From NCBI GenBank assembly GCA_963728875.1, contig CAVSLJ010000003.1:496001-560000 (forward strand): a stretch of DNA of 64,000 nt. The letters are read 5' to 3'. Position 1 is the first letter of the stretch, and each line of letters starts with the position of its first letter. Positions 61,291 through 64,000 of this stretch are shown one piece after another. Position numbers and translations under genes: made by a program. Source of the DNA: DASUPK01 sp963728875 (GTDB lineage: Bacteria; Actinomycetota; Thermoleophilia; Solirubrobacterales; 70-9). The notes under the pieces are model-generated. The model was not told the origin of the DNA, did not search any database, and saw nothing but the letters and a program-made list of their open reading frames with translations.

Positions 61291-62808
61291 GCCTGCGGCG
61301 CCGGCTGGCCCTGCTCTCGGCGCTCGCGGTCGCGCTGGCGGTGCTGCTCGCCTCGGCCTCGTCTACGTCGCTGGTCCGCGACCGGCTGCGCGGCGACATC
61401 GACAACGACCTGCGCCACCAGGCCGACGTGGTCACCCAGAGGGCGCGGCCAGGTCGGCGCCGCGTGATCGCGGGCTCGGCCCAGGGACCGGTGACGATCG
61501 GCACCGGACAGGGGCCCGCCGCTCTCCCAGAACGGCAAGCCTCCGCCGTTCACCGCCCGGTCCCCAGCCGACGGCCAAGGGGAAGAAGGCCGCCAAGCAA
61601 GAGGCCCGAGGCCGGCGACCGGGTCTTCCTGCAACAGGCGGTCCCCCCCCCGGGCCGGGCGCACCCCCGTCCCTCGCCCAGCTGATCGGGCCCGATGGCG
61701 CGCTGGTGACGGACGTCGGCTCGCAGCTTCCGGATCCCGGTCTCGAGCGCCGACCGCGACGCTCGCGATCGACGGAGGCGACCGCCGAGTTCAGCGACGT
61801 GGACTCGCAGCGGCACCTCGCTCCGCGTCCTGACCCAGCCGCTGCCGGAGGGCGGCGCGATCCAGGTCGCCCGCTCGCTCGAGGACACCGAATCACACCC
61901 TGAACACGCTGATCATCATCCTGGCCGCGGTCAGCGCCGGCGGCATCGCGCTGGCGGCGGCGCTCGGCCCGGTCGTGGCGCGGACGGCGCTGGCGCCGGC
62001 CGGCGAGGTCTCCGACGCCGCCGAGGAGGTGGCGCGCACCCACGACCTCACCCACCGGATCGAGGTGCGCGGCGACGACGAGCTCGGCCGCCTCGCGGCC
62101 AGCTTCAACGAGATGCTGGCCGCGCTCGAGCGCTCCGAGGCGGCCCAGCGCCGGCTGGTCGCCGACGCCTCGCACGAGCTGCGCACCCCGCTCGCGACGC
62201 TGCGCACCAACATCGAGACGCTCGGGCGCAGCGAGAACCTCGACCCCGAGGAGCGCAAGCGCCTGGTCGCGGACGTCACCGCAGGAGCTCGAGGAGATGA
62301 CCGAGCTGGTCGGCGACGTCGTCGAGCTGGCGCGGGCGCCGGGCCAGGACGCGATCGCCCGCCAGGACGTCGCGCTCGACGAGCTCACCCGCGACGCGAT
62401 CGAGCGGGCGCAGCGCCGCGCCCGCGACATGCGCTTCGCCGAGGACCTCCAGCCCAGCCTGGTCCACGCCGACGCCCAGCGGCTCGGCCGGGCGATCTCG
62501 AACATGCTCGACAACGCCTGCAAGTGGAGCCCGCCCGGCGGGCACGATCGAGGTGAGGGTCGACGGCGGCCGCGTCACGGTCCGCGACCACGGCCCCGGC
62601 TTCCCCGCCGGCGACCTCGACAAGGTCTTCGACCGCTTCTGGCGCGCGGACGAGGCGCGCGGCAAGCCCGGCTCCGGCCTCGGCCTGGCGATCGTGCAGC
62701 GGGTCGCCGAGGAGCACGGCGGCAGCGCCGCGAGCCTCGAACGCCGAGGACGGCGGCGCCGTGGTCAGCCTCGAGCTGCCGGAGATCGACCAGACCGAAC
62801 CGATCTGA
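61287..62808 (+). CDS. Sensor histidine kinase (MprB-like, frameshifted)
   Basis: About 505 aa from GTG 61287. First membrane helix RLALLSALAVALAVLLASAS, extracytoplasmic part with several indels (61450-61880), second helix IIILAAVSAGGIALAAALG, HAMP (EEVARTHDLTHRIEVRGDDE), HisKA His in VADASHELRTPLATLRTNIE, HATPase N box SNMLDNACKWSPP, and VRDHGPGFPAGDLDKVFDRF, GSGLGLAIVQRVAEEHGG. Partner of the regulator with which it overlaps. Confidence 0.9.
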
Positions 62809-63960
62809 GCGCCAGCTCGAGCTCGAAGCGGGCGTCCGGGTCGGCCAGCTCATCGCCGAAGAGCTCGCGCAGCCGGCCGAGCCGGTAGCGGATCGTCTGC
62901 GGGTGGAGGTGGAGCGCGCGGGCCATCGCGGCCGCGTTGCCGCCGTGCTGGACGAAGGCGAGGGCCGTCTCCTCCATCCGCGGCTCTGCCGGCCGGCGTG
63001 AGATCGTCGAGCGGCGCGAGCCGCGCGCCCGCAGGCGCTCGGCGAGGCCGCCGGAATCGAAGAGAAGCAGGTCGGCCAGGTGCTCCTCGGCGTAGAGCGG
63101 GCCATCGGCCTCGATCGCCCCCGCCTCGGCGGCGCGGAGGGCCGCCACGCGATCGACCAGGCGCCGGCGAGCTCCGCGCGCGGGACGGTCGGGTCCGATG
63201 GCCGCGTCTGATGTCGTGCGTCGCCTGCTCGAGCTCCGCACGGTGCGCGGTGAGGAACGAGCGCGCAGCCGATGCCGCCCACGCTCGCGACCAGCGCATC
63301 CGCCGAGAGGCGGCGGCCGACCCGCGCCAGGTCCTCCTCCGCGACGGCGAGCGGCGCGGCGCTTCGGGCCAGCCTCCAGCCCGCGGCCTGCGCCGCGGAG
63401 CGGATCTCGGCGTCGGGCGGCTGGGGATCGCGGAGGAGCAGGGCGAGCAGCTCGCGGCGGCGGCGCTGGCGCTCGCCCTCCTGCTCGCGCTGGGCCTGCG
63501 CGTAGCCCTCGACCGAGTCCGCCGAGAGCTCGTCGATGTAGGCGAAGATCGCCTCGGCGAGCAGGCCGAGCTGCTCCGGATCCGCGCCCCTGCGCCGCGC
63601 GGCGGCGCGAGACCCGGCGCCAGGCGACCCGCGCGCCCACCCGGTAGGCGGACTGGAGCGCATCGAGCGTCCGCCCCTCGCGGTGCTCGGCCCGGCCCAG
63701 CCCCACATATACGTCGCGTCCGGGCTCGCGCCCGCCCGCCGGGTCGCGAATCAGCTCCACGAACTGGCGCAGCGCCTCGGTGACGCCGGTGCGGATCGCC
63801 GACGCCGAAGGCGCCCTCCAGCGGGCGGGCGTACTCGGGCACCTCCCTGCCGATCGTCGGCGAGGATCTCCTCGGTCGCGGCGGGCAGCTCGGGCTCGAT
63901 CGCGTCGGCGAGGGCGGGCGAGAGCGCGTGCCAGGGCTCGGTCGGGGCTGTTTTTGTCAT
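62765..63960 (-). CDS. PucR/CdaR-type transcriptional regulator (frameshifted)
   Basis: About 398 aa, ATG 63960. N-terminal part MTKTAPTEPWHALSPALADA; the middle contains AYRVGARVAWRRVSRAAARR and LLAEAIFAYIDELSADSVEG; the C-terminal HTH is HLHPQTIRYRLGRLRELFGD, the PucR/CdaR recognition region. Five or more indels. The 3' end overlaps the histidine kinase end by 44 bp in convergent orientation. A palindrome covers its start codon. Confidence 0.82.
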
Positions 63961-63971
63961 CTGATTGACAA
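63954..63971. promoter_or_regulatory. Palindrome at the start of the PucR/CdaR gene
   Basis: TTGTCA (63954-63959) and TGACAA (63966-63971) are perfect inverted arms around TCTGAT. The left arm overlaps the minus-strand ATG. TTGACA-like arms could also form promoter elements; an autoregulatory site is plausible. Confidence 0.45.
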
Positions 63972-64000
63972 GAAAACGGTGGAAGAGTTGGGTTTCAGGC

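Overview
The window looks like one contig from a high-GC actinobacterium, most likely class Thermoleophilia (Solirubrobacterales-like). This is inferred from the GC-rich codon use, F420/deazaflavin-type oxidoreductases, an M32 carboxypeptidase, an actinobacterial-style MoxR/DUF58/transglutaminase cluster, and above all the tandem 'MSQENVE...' SnoaL/NTF2-like genes typical of that group. No rRNA and no complete tRNA was found. Many genes carry one-base frameshifts. They are scattered over 1-42 kb and very dense from about 43 kb to the end. They sit inside otherwise well conserved genes, so most are read here as sequence or assembly errors. Frame-corrected gene limits are given, and each disrupted gene is flagged.

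Layout. 0-23 kb is ordinary chromosome: sugar nucleotide/GHMP kinase genes, CsbD, a wax-ester synthase-like acyltransferase, a stand-alone LigD phosphoesterase, mmsA and an acyl-CoA carboxylase subunit, a VIT-type metal transporter divergent from a Fur regulator, a MarR-controlled ABC-2 exporter operon (11.3-14.6 kb), a first SnoaL cassette group (14.6-15.7 kb), a mini-catalase, and a run of enzymes and small membrane proteins. 23.3-29.2 kb is a mosaic: SnoaL fragments, a 28-bp tandem repeat, an IS110-family element, an MBL-fold-like gene, a tyrosine recombinase, and five SnoaL-like genes in tandem on the minus strand, sharing leader, junction and tail sequences. 29.2-34.2 kb returns to chromosome: AIM24, two TetR regulators, a GMC oxidoreductase and a 1-Cys peroxiredoxin.

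34.4-42.2 kb is an accessory region that looks less GC-rich. It starts with a SnoaL gene cut after about 25 codons and joined to the truncated end of a minus-strand BREX operon (brxE-brxA-brxB-brxC', with no pglX, pglZ or later genes). Next come a GIY-YIG protein, a terminator and a 47-nt 3' fragment of tRNA-Pro(GGG), probably an attachment site. Beyond it lies a three-gene operon that I cannot match to a named system: an SMC/ABC-type ATPase with coiled coil, a HEAT-like/histidine-kinase protein, and a response-regulator receiver fused to an APH-like kinase. It is the best candidate for an undescribed signalling or defence system.

42.4-64 kb is chromosomal again: typA, a hydrolase-adenylate cyclase fusion, a decayed higBA module, a six-gene lipid-type operon (acyl-CoA dehydrogenase, hydrolase, polytopic membrane protein, acyltransferase, SRPBCC protein, mini membrane protein), a Hydin-like secreted protein, a rhodanese-like protein, MoxR-DUF58-TgpA, small lipoproteins, an MprAB-like two-component system and a PucR/CdaR regulator. 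A palindrome CTACC-N3-GGTAG lies between the second TetR gene and the GMC oxidoreductase at 31.6 kb. It recurs twice before the acyl-CoA dehydrogenase at 46.36 kb, which predicts one regulon across both places.
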